Source of the DNA: HGM12587 sp045128635
GTDB lineage: Bacteria; Bacillota; Clostridia; Lachnospirales; Lachnospiraceae
Assembly (NCBI GenBank): GCA_045128635.1
Contig: JBGVRS010000002.1
Span: 1-34,545, forward strand
Direction: 5' to 3'
DNA length: 34,545 bases
The notes below the pieces were generated by a model that did no database searches, was not told where the DNA came from, and saw nothing but the letters and a program-made list of their open reading frames with translations. How positions within the stretch are numbered: position 1 is the first letter of the stretch; each line of letters starts with the position of its first letter. The translations under genes and the position numbers were made by a program. Shown here piece by piece: positions 7,803-16,245 of the stretch.

Positions 7803-9245
7803 CTATTTTTCTTCATCTTCTAATTTCGCAATACCAAAGCCTGTGAATCCCCATATAATTGCAAATATGAAACCTGTATAACAAAGAACTGCCCATGGAA
7901 GGTAAGCAAGTGTTTCTACTCCCAGAGTTGCTGTCATATATGCACCAGCTGCTGACCAAGGTACCAATGGTACGAATACTGTACCTGCGTCTTCCAGTGT
8001 ACGTGAAAGGTTTTTCGCTGCAAGACCACGTGCCTTGTAAGCATCACGGAACATTTCACCTGGAATTAAGATAGAAAGGTAAGAGTTACCTGTTGTTAAT
8101 GCCATAACGATACAAGAACCTACTGTTGCTGAAATCAACGCACCTGTACTCTTTGCAACACTTAAAATCTTTTCAAGTACTACATCAAGACAGCCTGCAC
8201 GGCTCATAATACCTGCGAAGCAGAATGCACAGAATACTAACAGAGTTGTACTCATGATACCATTCATACCGCCACGATTTAAAAGTTTTGTAATTTCAGC
8301 TGTTGCTGTTGCAGGATCAAATCCTTCACGAACGATCATAGATACGTTGAATCCGTTTACTGTTGCTGTAAGTGTATCTTTTAATGTTACGCCCTGGAAA
8401 AGGATACCTTCGATTCCAGCTACAATTGTAGATAATAACATTACAGGAATGGTTGGTTTCTGTAAAAGTGAACCTGCCAGTACAATGATAACCGGAAGGA
8501 GAAGTAAAATGTTCCAGTTAAACATTACGTCTAACTGATTTAACATTGTTGTAACTGTTTCAGAGTTTGCACCTGCAGAAACATTTGCATTCATACCTGC
8601 GATTGCATACACTACCAGCGAAATGATTGTTGCAGGAACTGTTGTATAGAACATATGACCAATATGTTCATATAATTTACTTCCAGCTGCAATTGGAGCA
8701 AGGTTTGTTGTATCAGAAAGTGGAGACATTTTGTCACCAAAGTAGGAACCTGCGATAACTGCACCGGCTGTTGCAGGAAGAGATACACCAAGTGTACTTG
8801 CGATACCCATTAATGCAACCCCCATAGTTGCTACAGATCCCCAGGATGTACCTGTTACAACAGATACTACTGCTGTAATTAAGAATGCTGTTACAAGTAA
8901 AAACTTTGGATTTACAATCTGAACACCATAGTAGATCATAAGTGGAATTGTTCCTGCTGCCATCCATGTACCTACCATAGCACCTACGGTTACAAGAATT
9001 AAAATTGCTGGCATCCCTTTTGCAATTTTCTGTGAAATTTCATCCAGCATTTCATCCCATGTAACACCTACACGGAATGCAATAAATGCAGCAACACATG
9101 CTACTAAAATTAAGAGAGGTTCTGTACTATAACCTAAAACCCCTTTACCGATTGTAAGGATCAATAACATCGCAATAATTGGAATAATCGCCTCAACAAA
9201 TGTCGGTTTTCTTTTTGCGCGAACTTTTTTCTCCGCCTTACCCAT
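7803..9245 (-). CDS. NhaC-family Na+/H+ antiporter-type transporter
   Basis: A polytopic inner-membrane protein of 480 residues with about 11-12 hydrophobic segments. The N-terminus is basic and cytoplasmic (KKVRAKRKP). Family signatures include TGTSWGSVATMGVALMG, GSYFGDKMSPLSDTTNLAP and LEDAGTVFVPLVPWSAAG. These place it in the NhaC branch (Na_H_antiporter domain), whose members exchange Na+ for protons or for organic solutes. I start at the ATG at 9245 because AAGGAGG lies eight bases upstream; an earlier ATG at 9290 has no such site. It is the first gene of the iadA-dat operon behind a good promoter. The pairing suggests that it imports beta-aspartyl dipeptides or amino acids with Na+, which is an inference. 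A pH/Na+ role is the alternative. Confidence 0.88.
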   Translation of the reverse strand: MGKAEKKVRAKRKPTFVEAIIPIIAMLLILTIGKGVLGYSTEPLLILVACVAAFIAFRVGVTWDEMLDEISQKIAKGMPAILILVTVGAMVGTWMAAGTIPLMIYYGVQIVNPKFLLVTAFLITAVVSVVTGTSWGSVATMGVALMGIASTLGVSLPATAGAVIAGSYFGDKMSPLSDTTNLAPIAAGSKLYEHIGHMFYTTVPATIISLVVYAIAGMNANVSAGANSETVTTMLNQLDVMFNWNILLLLPVIIVLAGSLLQKPTIPVMLLSTIVAGIEGILFQGVTLKDTLTATVNGFNVSMIVREGFDPATATAEITKLLNRGGMNGIMSTTLLVFCAFCFAGIMSRAGCLDVVLEKILSVAKSTGALISATVGSCIVMALTTGNSYLSILIPGEMFRDAYKARGLAAKNLSRTLEDAGTVFVPLVPWSAAGAYMTATLGVETLAYLPWAVLCYTGFIFAIIWGFTGFGIAKLEDEEK

Positions 9246-9314
9246 ATCCTTATCCTCCTTATCTTTTGAAAAATGCAGTACCCTTCGCATTTTATCTAAT
9301 TTAGGTTGCCTATG

Positions 9315-9343
9315 ATTTTAGCATAATTTGCTGAGTTTATCAA
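9315..9343 (-). promoter_or_regulatory. Promoter of nhaC-iadA-dat
   Basis: Minus-strand TTGATA (9343-9338) and TAAAAT (9320-9315) are separated by exactly 17 bp, about 70 bp upstream of the transporter ATG. This is a good SigA-type match. Confidence 0.7.
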
Positions 9344-9412
9344 TCTACTGCTTTACTTTGGTGCGGTTTTGCAACATTCGGTTAAATCATTGATGGCTTG
9401 CAGTAACACAAA

Positions 9413-9438
9413 AAAACCGCAGATTTCTCTGCGGTTTT
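9413..9438 (-). terminator. Orphan terminator hairpin
   Basis: AAAACCGCAGA (9413-9423) pairs with TCTGCGGTTTT (9428-9438). A run of T follows on the minus strand. No gene ends next to it: the rhaA operon already has its own terminator at 9690-9724. It either insulates the nhaC promoter or is left over from a lost gene. Confidence 0.7.
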
Positions 9439-9481
9439 AGTTGACATAATTTTATTCGAATTCGAAAATTTTTCAAAAACA

Positions 9482-9598
9482 CTAAACAAATTTGTTTAGG
9501 AGTTATGGTTTGATTTGATAACAATTAGCTTCAATTATCCAATCTATATAGGTTAGCTGAATCAATGTTATCACTTTCTTATCACAGAAATGTTATCA
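9482..9598. other. Chromosomal copy of element operator and att-like motif
   Basis: 9482-9499 is the perfect palindrome CTAAACAAATTTGTTTAG, the same operator found upstream of the XRE gene near 29.7 kb. TTTGATTTGATAACAATT (9509-9526) recurs inverted at 30457-30474. ATGTTATCA is repeated at 9565 and 9590, with TTATCAC between them at 9579. No coding sequence is present between 9440 and 9690. It may be a scar of a related integrated element. Confidence 0.45.
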
Positions 9599-9685
9599 TG
9601 TTTTTAATTAAGAAGCAATTATTTTATGAGTATTCGATGATAGAATTTTATTTTGAACTTTTTATTAAATATTCCAAAGTATGCA

Positions 9686-9724
9686 ATGAAAAACACCCCA
9701 TAAGAAAATGTTACGGGGTGTTTT
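9686..9724 (-). terminator. Terminator of the rhamnoside operon
   Basis: AAAACACCCC (9690-9699) pairs with GGGGTGTTTT (9715-9724). On the minus strand the stem ends in GTGTTTTTC. It lies about 42 nt past the rhaA stop codon. Confidence 0.8.
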
Positions 9725-9765
9725 CTTTCCGATTTAAAGGAGGAAAGATATATAAGGGTTTAAGA

Positions 9766-11019
9766 TTAAACTCTCTTTAAAAGAACATCTTTTTCGTAAG
9801 CTTCGATTTCATCATAGTAATTATCTGCTACTACTCCACACTGTCTGCAGTATTCTGCCCAAACAGCACCGATAGGAAGCATCTTACAATCTTCCATTGC
9901 AACCATTTTTCTGGAGAACTGGTTTGTATCCTGTAATTCTTTTAACATTGCACTTGGTGTACATAATGCAGTAAGTAATGCTTTCTGCATACTTCTGTAG
10001 CCTGTTACCCACGCAGATACACGGTTGATAGATGCATCAAAGTAATCTAAAGCAATAAATACTCTGTTAAGAGCGTCACATCTTACGATTTCCTGTGCGA
10101 TTTCTTTTGTTTCGTCATCTAATAAAACAACATGGTCGGAATCCCAACGAATTCCACGTGTTACATGAAGCGCTACTTCAGGGAAGAATGTAAGTAATGC
10201 TGGAATCTTATCAGATACAACTTCTGTTGGATGATAATGTCCGTTGTCCATTAATGGTAAACATTTATCGCTGTTTGCAGCTGCATAACTTAATGCAAAC
10301 TCACCAGAACCACAAGTATATGCTTCTACACCAATACCAAATACTTTAGATTCTACACATGGTTTTACTTTGTTGAAATCATATGGTTCAGCTAAAATAG
10401 CATCGATAGATTCTTTGTAACGCATTCTTGGTCCTAAACGATCAGCTGGAACGTCTTTAAATCCGTCACCTGTCCAGATATTCATTACACATGGAATACC
10501 GGTCTGTTCTGCAAAGTATGTAGAGATACGGATACAAGCTTTACCATGTTCAATCCAGAATTTTCTTGTTTCTTCATCAGGACTGGAAAGTGTTAAGCCA
10601 TCTTTTACTTTTGGATGAGAGAAGAAAGTTGGGTTAAAATCAAGCCCCATACCTCTTTCTTTTGCAAAATCTACCCATTTCTGGAAATGTTTTGGTTCTA
10701 ATTTGTCACGGTCTACAAATTCACCATCTTCAAAGATTGCATAACAAGCATGAACGTTGATTTTTTTAGCACCTGGCATTAAGCTCATTGCTTTATCCAT
10801 ATCTGCCATTAATTCTTCCGGAGTTCTAGCTCTTCCTGGATAATCTCCTGTTGTCTGGATACCACCTGTTAAACCACCGTCATTGTCAAAACCAATAACG
10901 TCGTCTCCCTGCCAACAATGTAATGCAACAGGAATTTCTTTACATTTTGCAATAGCTGCATCAGTGTCTACGCCATATTTAGCATAAACTTCTTTTGCTA
11001 ATTCATACATTTTATTCAT
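9766..11019 (-). CDS. rhaA: L-rhamnose isomerase
   Basis: Converts L-rhamnose to L-rhamnulose in the cytoplasm, using divalent metal. It has 417 residues against 419 in E. coli. The metal-site segments are recognisable: GVEAYTCGSGEF (Glu), PLMDNGHYHPTE (Asp and His), and ALHVTRGIRWDSDHV (His, Asp, Asp). N-terminal CWQGDDVIGF is also characteristic. Three candidate ATGs lie close together. I choose the one at 11019 because AAAGGA lies at the right distance, whereas the ATG at 11028 overlaps that site. It is the last gene of the operon, about 50 nt after the rhamnosidase. Rhamnulokinase and rhamnulose-phosphate aldolase genes are not in the window and must be elsewhere. Confidence 0.95.
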   Translation of the reverse strand: MNKMYELAKEVYAKYGVDTDAAIAKCKEIPVALHCWQGDDVIGFDNDGGLTGGIQTTGDYPGRARTPEELMADMDKAMSLMPGAKKINVHACYAIFEDGEFVDRDKLEPKHFQKWVDFAKERGMGLDFNPTFFSHPKVKDGLTLSSPDEETRKFWIEHGKACIRISTYFAEQTGIPCVMNIWTGDGFKDVPADRLGPRMRYKESIDAILAEPYDFNKVKPCVESKVFGIGVEAYTCGSGEFALSYAAANSDKCLPLMDNGHYHPTEVVSDKIPALLTFFPEVALHVTRGIRWDSDHVVLLDDETKEIAQEIVRCDALNRVFIALDYFDASINRVSAWVTGYRSMQKALLTALCTPSAMLKELQDTNQFSRKMVAMEDCKMLPIGAVWAEYCRQCGVVADNYYDEIEAYEKDVLLKRV

Positions 11020-11071
11020 AAATAACATTCCTTTCTTCTTGTTATTACCAAATACCTTTTCATATCTGATA

Positions 11072-13810
11072 TTAACAAATTATCAAGCTTTCCAGCTCTT
11101 CTATCGCTTTCTGACAACTTTCCGAGTTCACTCCCATATAAAACATTTCTTTTAACTCATTCATCCGGATTGTTTTTCCTTCTGCATCCCCATTTCCAAG
11201 CCATAATGCCTGAGGCACGTATTTTTTTAAAATCGGTATTACTGTTGGATTCTTTACTAAATCACCCAGCATACTGTTTTTTCCATAGATACATCTCAAA
11301 TCCTTTGATGGCATATAAGATATATCATAGGTTCCTGCACTCAAAATTTCTTCTTCTTTCTCCGGAAGTCTAATTATGGCCTGACATTCAAATGGTACTT
11401 CTATATGAATGCTTAGTTTGCCATCTTTTTCAATTCTCCAGTTGCAAATATATTGGCCATACACAGATTTATAGCTTGCATTTACATGAGATAATCTTCC
11501 TGTAATTTCCGGTTCTATCATCACCTTTTTAAATCCATAACTTGATGGTTTAATTCCTGCCACATTGCTATATAAAAATTCGGCTACATTTCCATAAGCA
11601 AAATGATTCAATGAATTCATACCGGTTCCGCTAATACTTCCATCTTCATTAACAGAATTCCAGCGTTCCCAGATGGTTGTTGCCCCTAAATTAACACAAT
11701 GTAACCATCCCGGATAATCTTCTTTAAACAAGAATTCATAGGCATAATCCACCATTTCATTTTCTGCCAATGTTTGACATAACATAGGTGCTCCTACAAA
11801 TCCGCATTTTATTTTATACGCATCCAAGCGAAGGCGTTTTTTTAATCCTTCTAGAATTTTCCCTTTATTTTTATAAATCCCAAAACGAAGTGCTACTAAA
11901 TATCCTGTTTGAGTATCTACACACAATCTTCCTGTTTCTGAGAAATATTCCTTTAAAATAGCAAGCTTAATTGTTTCCGCTAAAAGATCATATTGTTTCC
12001 AATCACAGGCTCCTATTTCTTTTCCCATATCAGCAGTCTTTTTGGCCGATGCATAATAGTATATTGCTGCAATATATTCCTCGTCCGTTCCACCCCGCAT
12101 ACTCTGCTCAGTTACACCATCTAAGGCCAGCCAATCGCCAAACTGATGTTGTTTTTTTATCAAATGATTCTCATCTGCACATTCTCTAGTAATGTAGTCC
12201 ACCCAATCTGACATCATCTGATACTCTTTTTTATAATCTATTTTATTACCATAATATTTTCTTAGAGCATCAGGCACAAAAGTTCCACAATCACCCCAAA
12301 CAGCACAACTTCCACTTAAATTACCTTGATTTGGAAAATAGTTTGGAATACCACCATTTAGTTTTTCCTGTTCATTTCTCAAATCATGCAAATATTTTCG
12401 ATAAAATGCTCTTGTATCCATATGGTAACAGGAAGTATTTACGAATGCTTGCACATCCCCTGTCCATGCCATACGTTCATCTCTCTGTGGACAATCTGTT
12501 GGAACGTCTGTAAAATTGGAACATTGCCCCCAAAAACTATTTTCATAAAGACGATTAATCTTTTCATTAGAACATTCAAAATAACCTGTTCTATCCAAAT
12601 CGCTATATACTACTTTTGCTACAAAATCTTCCGGATTTAATTCTCCAATCCATCCTGTAACTCTTACATATCGGAAACCAAAATAGGTAAAATGAGGACG
12701 GATTTCTTTTTTCGTTCCATCGGAAACGTACAAAAACTGTGATTTTGCAGAACGATAATTTTCATTATAAAAATTGTTATTCTGTAAAATTTCTCCAAAA
12801 TCCAAAACAACTCTGGTTCCCATTGGTAACTCTGCCACAAACTGTACATAACCTGTCATATTCTGACCAAAATCCAAAACTGTTTCTCCCGCAGGTGTAC
12901 GAATCACTTCTACCACTGGCATTTCCTTTTTCACTTTCATGGGAACACCAAAGCGCTCAATCAACATTCCCTTCGTTTCCATAGGAAGTACTACAGCATT
13001 TTTTTTCGGATTATCTTTATTTTCCCATAAAATACGATTATAAATCTCTCCATCATAAATAGAGCTGTCTTCAATATCAGAACCGTAATATACCCAAGTT
13101 TCATCCGTACAGATTACTTCTGTTTTCCCACTTTCATATAACAAATGCAATTCACCAATCAGAGACATCTGATTTCCGTAAAGACAATCTTTTCCCTCTA
13201 GACCAAATCGTCCCATATACCAGCCTTTTCCAAGAGATACACAAATCTCATTGGTTGTATAAATCATATCTGTCACATCGTGAGTCTGATACTGATACTC
13301 CTTGGTATAATCAAATAGTCCCGGTGCCAGATATTCTTCTCCAATTCGTTCTCCATTCAGATGTGCTTCATAGGCTCCCAAACCACAGATATAAAGCCTT
13401 GCTGACTTTACTTTTTCTTTTATAGAAAAACTTTTACAGAAGATAGGATGAAATTTATCTTGTGTTTCAGTTCCAATCCATTTCCCACTCCAGCCTTCTT
13501 CCATTTTTCCGGTCTCGAAAAAAGTTTCTTCAATTGCTTCATCACCCTGGTTACCTTTTACAAAAACACGTACATAATATCTGGTCCGTGGTTCCAAATC
13601 TATGGGAAGAATTGTACAACTGGCATCTACTTCTTTACCGGAAACCTTACAAAGAATTTCTGCAAAACCTTTGTTTTTACTAACTTCTATATACTTTTCG
13701 TCCGCATATTGCGAAATAGTATTTTCTACTACCCATGAAACAGAAACATTTTCTAAAAAATATCCTATAGGTTCTTTTATACCATTTATTTTTAAGTCAG
13801 AAATTTTCAT
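11072..13810 (-). CDS. GH78 alpha-L-rhamnosidase, cytoplasmic
   Basis: Releases L-rhamnose from alpha-rhamnosides by an inverting mechanism. It has 912 residues and no signal peptide, so it acts inside the cell. Order of domains: N-terminal beta-sandwiches (GKWIGTE, then LYICGLGAYEAHLNG near 140-155), the concanavalin-like domain ending in TVLDFGQNMTGYV (about 310), and the (alpha/alpha)6 barrel with VPTDCPQRDERMAWTGD (about 440-456, general acid region). ATTIWERWNS (about 725) carries the conserved Glu, followed by SLNHFAYG. A C-terminal beta-sandwich follows. The last 75 residues add a helical tail (GDLVKNPTVIPILKKYVP) beyond the usual GH78 end. GAAGG lies seven bases before the ATG. It sits 3 nt after the pgmB stop codon and upstream of rhaA, so released rhamnose goes directly to the isomerase. 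Glycosyl linkage and aglycone are unknown. Confidence 0.93.
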   Translation of the reverse strand: MKISDLKINGIKEPIGYFLENVSVSWVVENTISQYADEKYIEVSKNKGFAEILCKVSGKEVDASCTILPIDLEPRTRYYVRVFVKGNQGDEAIEETFFETGKMEEGWSGKWIGTETQDKFHPIFCKSFSIKEKVKSARLYICGLGAYEAHLNGERIGEEYLAPGLFDYTKEYQYQTHDVTDMIYTTNEICVSLGKGWYMGRFGLEGKDCLYGNQMSLIGELHLLYESGKTEVICTDETWVYYGSDIEDSSIYDGEIYNRILWENKDNPKKNAVVLPMETKGMLIERFGVPMKVKKEMPVVEVIRTPAGETVLDFGQNMTGYVQFVAELPMGTRVVLDFGEILQNNNFYNENYRSAKSQFLYVSDGTKKEIRPHFTYFGFRYVRVTGWIGELNPEDFVAKVVYSDLDRTGYFECSNEKINRLYENSFWGQCSNFTDVPTDCPQRDERMAWTGDVQAFVNTSCYHMDTRAFYRKYLHDLRNEQEKLNGGIPNYFPNQGNLSGSCAVWGDCGTFVPDALRKYYGNKIDYKKEYQMMSDWVDYITRECADENHLIKKQHQFGDWLALDGVTEQSMRGGTDEEYIAAIYYYASAKKTADMGKEIGACDWKQYDLLAETIKLAILKEYFSETGRLCVDTQTGYLVALRFGIYKNKGKILEGLKKRLRLDAYKIKCGFVGAPMLCQTLAENEMVDYAYEFLFKEDYPGWLHCVNLGATTIWERWNSVNEDGSISGTGMNSLNHFAYGNVAEFLYSNVAGIKPSSYGFKKVMIEPEITGRLSHVNASYKSVYGQYICNWRIEKDGKLSIHIEVPFECQAIIRLPEKEEEILSAGTYDISYMPSKDLRCIYGKNSMLGDLVKNPTVIPILKKYVPQALWLGNGDAEGKTIRMNELKEMFYMGVNSESCQKAIEELESLIIC

Positions 13811-13813
13811 AGT

Positions 13814-14470
13814 CTAACCTTCACTTAATTTTTTCTCTATTTCTTCGATGGTAATTCCTGCAAAACCGGGAATTATGATATCAGCTTCCGGTAAATTTTG
13901 AACATCGCCTATCCCTACCGCTTTCATTCCACCTCTATGTGCAGCTTCTACTCCTGCTGCTGCATCTTCAAATACGATACAGTCTGCCACATCTAATCGG
14001 AGACTTTCCGCCCCTTTTACAAACACTTCCGGATCAGGTTTTGCACTGGATACTTTTGTCCCATCAATAATTTCATCAAAAGAATCCAAAAGTCCTAATC
14101 TTTCCAAAATAATCATAGAATTCTTACTGGCAGAACCTAATGCAATTTTGTAACCTTTTTTTCTGGCAGAATCTAAAAATTCTTTTACTCCTGGTAAAAT
14201 TTCCTCTTTTTCAAGCTTCATTATGTATTCCAGATAATGATCATTTTTTAAAGTACAATAATGTTCCTTCTCTTCCAATGACATCTCTCTATTTCCGATT
14301 TCCAAAATTATTTCAAAAGAACGCATTCTGGAAACACCTTTTAACCGTTCATTATCCTGCTTGGTAAATTCAATTCCAAGCTTATCAGCCAAATCTTTCC
14401 AAGCCAAATAATGATATTTTGCAGTGTCAACAATGACACCATCTAAATCAAATAATAATCCTTTATGCAT
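13814..14470 (-). CDS. pgmB: Beta-phosphoglucomutase-type HAD hydrolase
   Basis: Interconverts beta-D-glucose 1-phosphate and glucose 6-phosphate through an aspartyl phosphate. It has 218 residues. Visible key residues match beta-PGM: Asp8 (nucleophile) and Asp10 (acid/base) in FDLDGVIVDT, Thr16, His20, Arg48 in LKGVSR, Ser113-Lys116 in GSASK, Lys144 in SSAKPDPEVF, and Glu168-Asp169 in VFEDAAAG. The cap motif LKGVSR distinguishes it from general phosphatases. It lies 11 nt downstream of the GH3 gene and 3 nt upstream of the rhamnosidase. Beta-glucose 1-phosphate comes only from inverting alpha-glucan phosphorylases or from retaining beta-glycoside phosphorylases. Its position next to a GH3 enzyme with an Asp-His dyad therefore suggests the second source. 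Confidence 0.88.
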   Translation of the reverse strand: MHKGLLFDLDGVIVDTAKYHYLAWKDLADKLGIEFTKQDNERLKGVSRMRSFEIILEIGNREMSLEEKEHYCTLKNDHYLEYIMKLEKEEILPGVKEFLDSARKKGYKIALGSASKNSMIILERLGLLDSFDEIIDGTKVSSAKPDPEVFVKGAESLRLDVADCIVFEDAAAGVEAAHRGGMKAVGIGDVQNLPEADIIIPGFAGITIEEIEKKLSEG

Positions 14471-14481
14471 TTCTATCCCCT

Positions 14482-16182
14482 CTAGTAACTCAAATATTCC
14501 TTGCCACAGAATGGGTCCACCGGACTCACTCCTTCAAAAGATTGGTTTCCAACAATCTTTTCTACTGCTGCCGTAATCACAGCATCATGGTTGGAGTAAG
14601 CATTGATATACGTCTGCACCATCGGTACATCCAACAAATGATATGGATTCTGTAAGGAAATAAACATAGTTGGAACTTCCTTTACAAACCATGGAATATT
14701 GTTTCCAAGACCAAACAACGCGTGCCAGTTAATACGATTTGTTGTTTTATTAGATGCATTTTCAATATTTCCAATGTAAACTACCAAATCATATTTTTCT
14801 CTGAATTGTGTCACTGTATCAAAAGGTAATGACTTGGTAAAATCAAATACTTCTCTTTCGTAAGGAATCATCTGAAATCCTTTTTCTGTCATTTCTTTTA
14901 CAAATGTCTTTTCAACGCGTTCATTAGACGCACAATCTCCCAGAATCTGATACAGAACTTTAGGGTATTTTGAGGCAGAAACCGGAAGTAAATTCTGGGT
15001 GTCTTTTACTAAAGTCACAGATTTTTCAGCACACTCTTTTGCCCATGTCAAATGTTCTTCACAACTCAACACATTCATATCTTCCTGTTTTGGATACAAA
15101 GTACCATCTGCTTTTTTCTGATGTAATTTCATGAAAGCCTTTGTCGCTAAAATTCTTTTTACTGCTTCTTCCAATCTTTCTTCTGTCAGTCTTCCTTCCT
15201 TATAACCTTCCATCATAAAGTTGTAATCTTCGGTATAATCTTTATTAAATAAGAACATGTCGCAGCCTGCCATAATCGCAGCAGGTACTGCCAATCTTCG
15301 TTCCATAGCACAACAGAAACCGACCATAGGTGTAGCATCTGTAATGACAAGGCCGTTAAATCCTAATTTTTCTCTGAGTAATCCTTTTAAAATTTCCGGT
15401 GAAAGAGATGCCGGAAGTAGCTGTTTTCCAAAGTCAGGATTCAATTTTTTCTGATATGAAGGTAAAGCGATATGACCTACCATAATGGTAGGAACACCTG
15501 CTTCAATCATGGCATTGTAAACGTCTCCAAAGGTGTCATCCCATTCGTCACAGGAAAGAGTATTTACAGAGGTTAAAATATGCTGATCACATTCATCCAC
15601 TCCATCTCCCGGAAAATGTTTTGCACTAGTTAACATCCCTTCTTCTTGCATAGCTTTCAAATATTCCAGAGCACAAGCCTTTACCATTTCTTTGTCGGAA
15701 CCGTAGGTTCTAACATTGGTAATTGGATTGTGATAATTCATATCAATATCTACGATAGGTGCGAAAGCATAATTACATCCAACAGCCTTTCCTTCTCTAC
15801 CGCAAATTTTTCCCAAACGGTATGCCTGTTTTGGATCACCGGTAGCTGCTACTTGCATCTGTTTTCCAAACGCAGTTCCTTCTGCTACAATACCGTCTCC
15901 TCCTGCTTCTAAATTGGCTGCAGTAAATAAAGGGATCTTACTTTGTTTTTGCAAAAAACTGTAAGTATCAAACATCTCCTGCGCCGGACCGGTACGGAAC
16001 AAAATTCCTCCCGGATGTTTAGAAAGCATTTCATATTTCAAATAATCAGGATGGGAAGAATAACCAATAGGACAGAACAACTGACCAATCTTTTCTTCCA
16101 GAGTCATACTTTCCCATGTCTCATCTACCCAACGGATTTCTTCATCATTTAAATAAAAAGGCTTTGCCTTATAATCAAACAT
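14482..16182 (-). CDS. GH3 beta-glycosidase or phosphorylase of the NagZ/Nag3 Asp-His type
   Basis: 566 residues, cytoplasmic (no signal peptide). The (beta/alpha)8 domain spans about 1-350, with MTLEEKIGQLF, then SAKHFPGDG (186-194) leading to Asp199 and His201. This is the Asp-His dyad that replaces the usual distant acid/base Glu in NagZ-clade enzymes. GLVITDATPMVG holds the nucleophile Asp282. A C-terminal alpha/beta domain follows. GH3 enzymes with this dyad include N-acetylglucosaminidases, and some (Nag3 type) are reported to use phosphate rather than water. Here the neighbours are pgmB, GH78 and rhaA, with no amino-sugar genes, so a beta-glucoside is the more likely substrate. The locus would then give beta-glucose 1-phosphate for pgmB. 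Substrate and phosphate preference cannot be read from sequence. An intrinsic terminator separates it from the upstream permease gene. Confidence 0.85.
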   Translation of the reverse strand: MFDYKAKPFYLNDEEIRWVDETWESMTLEEKIGQLFCPIGYSSHPDYLKYEMLSKHPGGILFRTGPAQEMFDTYSFLQKQSKIPLFTAANLEAGGDGIVAEGTAFGKQMQVAATGDPKQAYRLGKICGREGKAVGCNYAFAPIVDIDMNYHNPITNVRTYGSDKEMVKACALEYLKAMQEEGMLTSAKHFPGDGVDECDQHILTSVNTLSCDEWDDTFGDVYNAMIEAGVPTIMVGHIALPSYQKKLNPDFGKQLLPASLSPEILKGLLREKLGFNGLVITDATPMVGFCCAMERRLAVPAAIMAGCDMFLFNKDYTEDYNFMMEGYKEGRLTEERLEEAVKRILATKAFMKLHQKKADGTLYPKQEDMNVLSCEEHLTWAKECAEKSVTLVKDTQNLLPVSASKYPKVLYQILGDCASNERVEKTFVKEMTEKGFQMIPYEREVFDFTKSLPFDTVTQFREKYDLVVYIGNIENASNKTTNRINWHALFGLGNNIPWFVKEVPTMFISLQNPYHLLDVPMVQTYINAYSNHDAVITAAVEKIVGNQSFEGVSPVDPFCGKEYLSY

Positions 16183-16196
16183 CTATATAACCTGCC

Positions 16197-16238
16197 TTTC
16201 AAAAAAGGCTGTAGAACATATTCTCGTCTACAGCCTTT
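16197..16238 (-). terminator. Intrinsic terminator inside the sugar operon
   Basis: AAAAGGCTGTAGA (16238-16226 on the minus strand) pairs with TCTACAGCCTTTT (16215-16203), followed by more T. It starts 8 bp after the permease stop codon and ends about 20 bp before the GH3 ATG. It should lower enzyme expression relative to the transporter. Confidence 0.85.
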
Positions 16239-16245
16239 TCCTATA

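Noticed and set aside
9565..9780. A 71-codon plus-strand frame between nhaC and rhaA
   Set aside because: It runs straight through the terminator hairpin at 9690-9724 and into rhaA antisense. It has no ribosome site.
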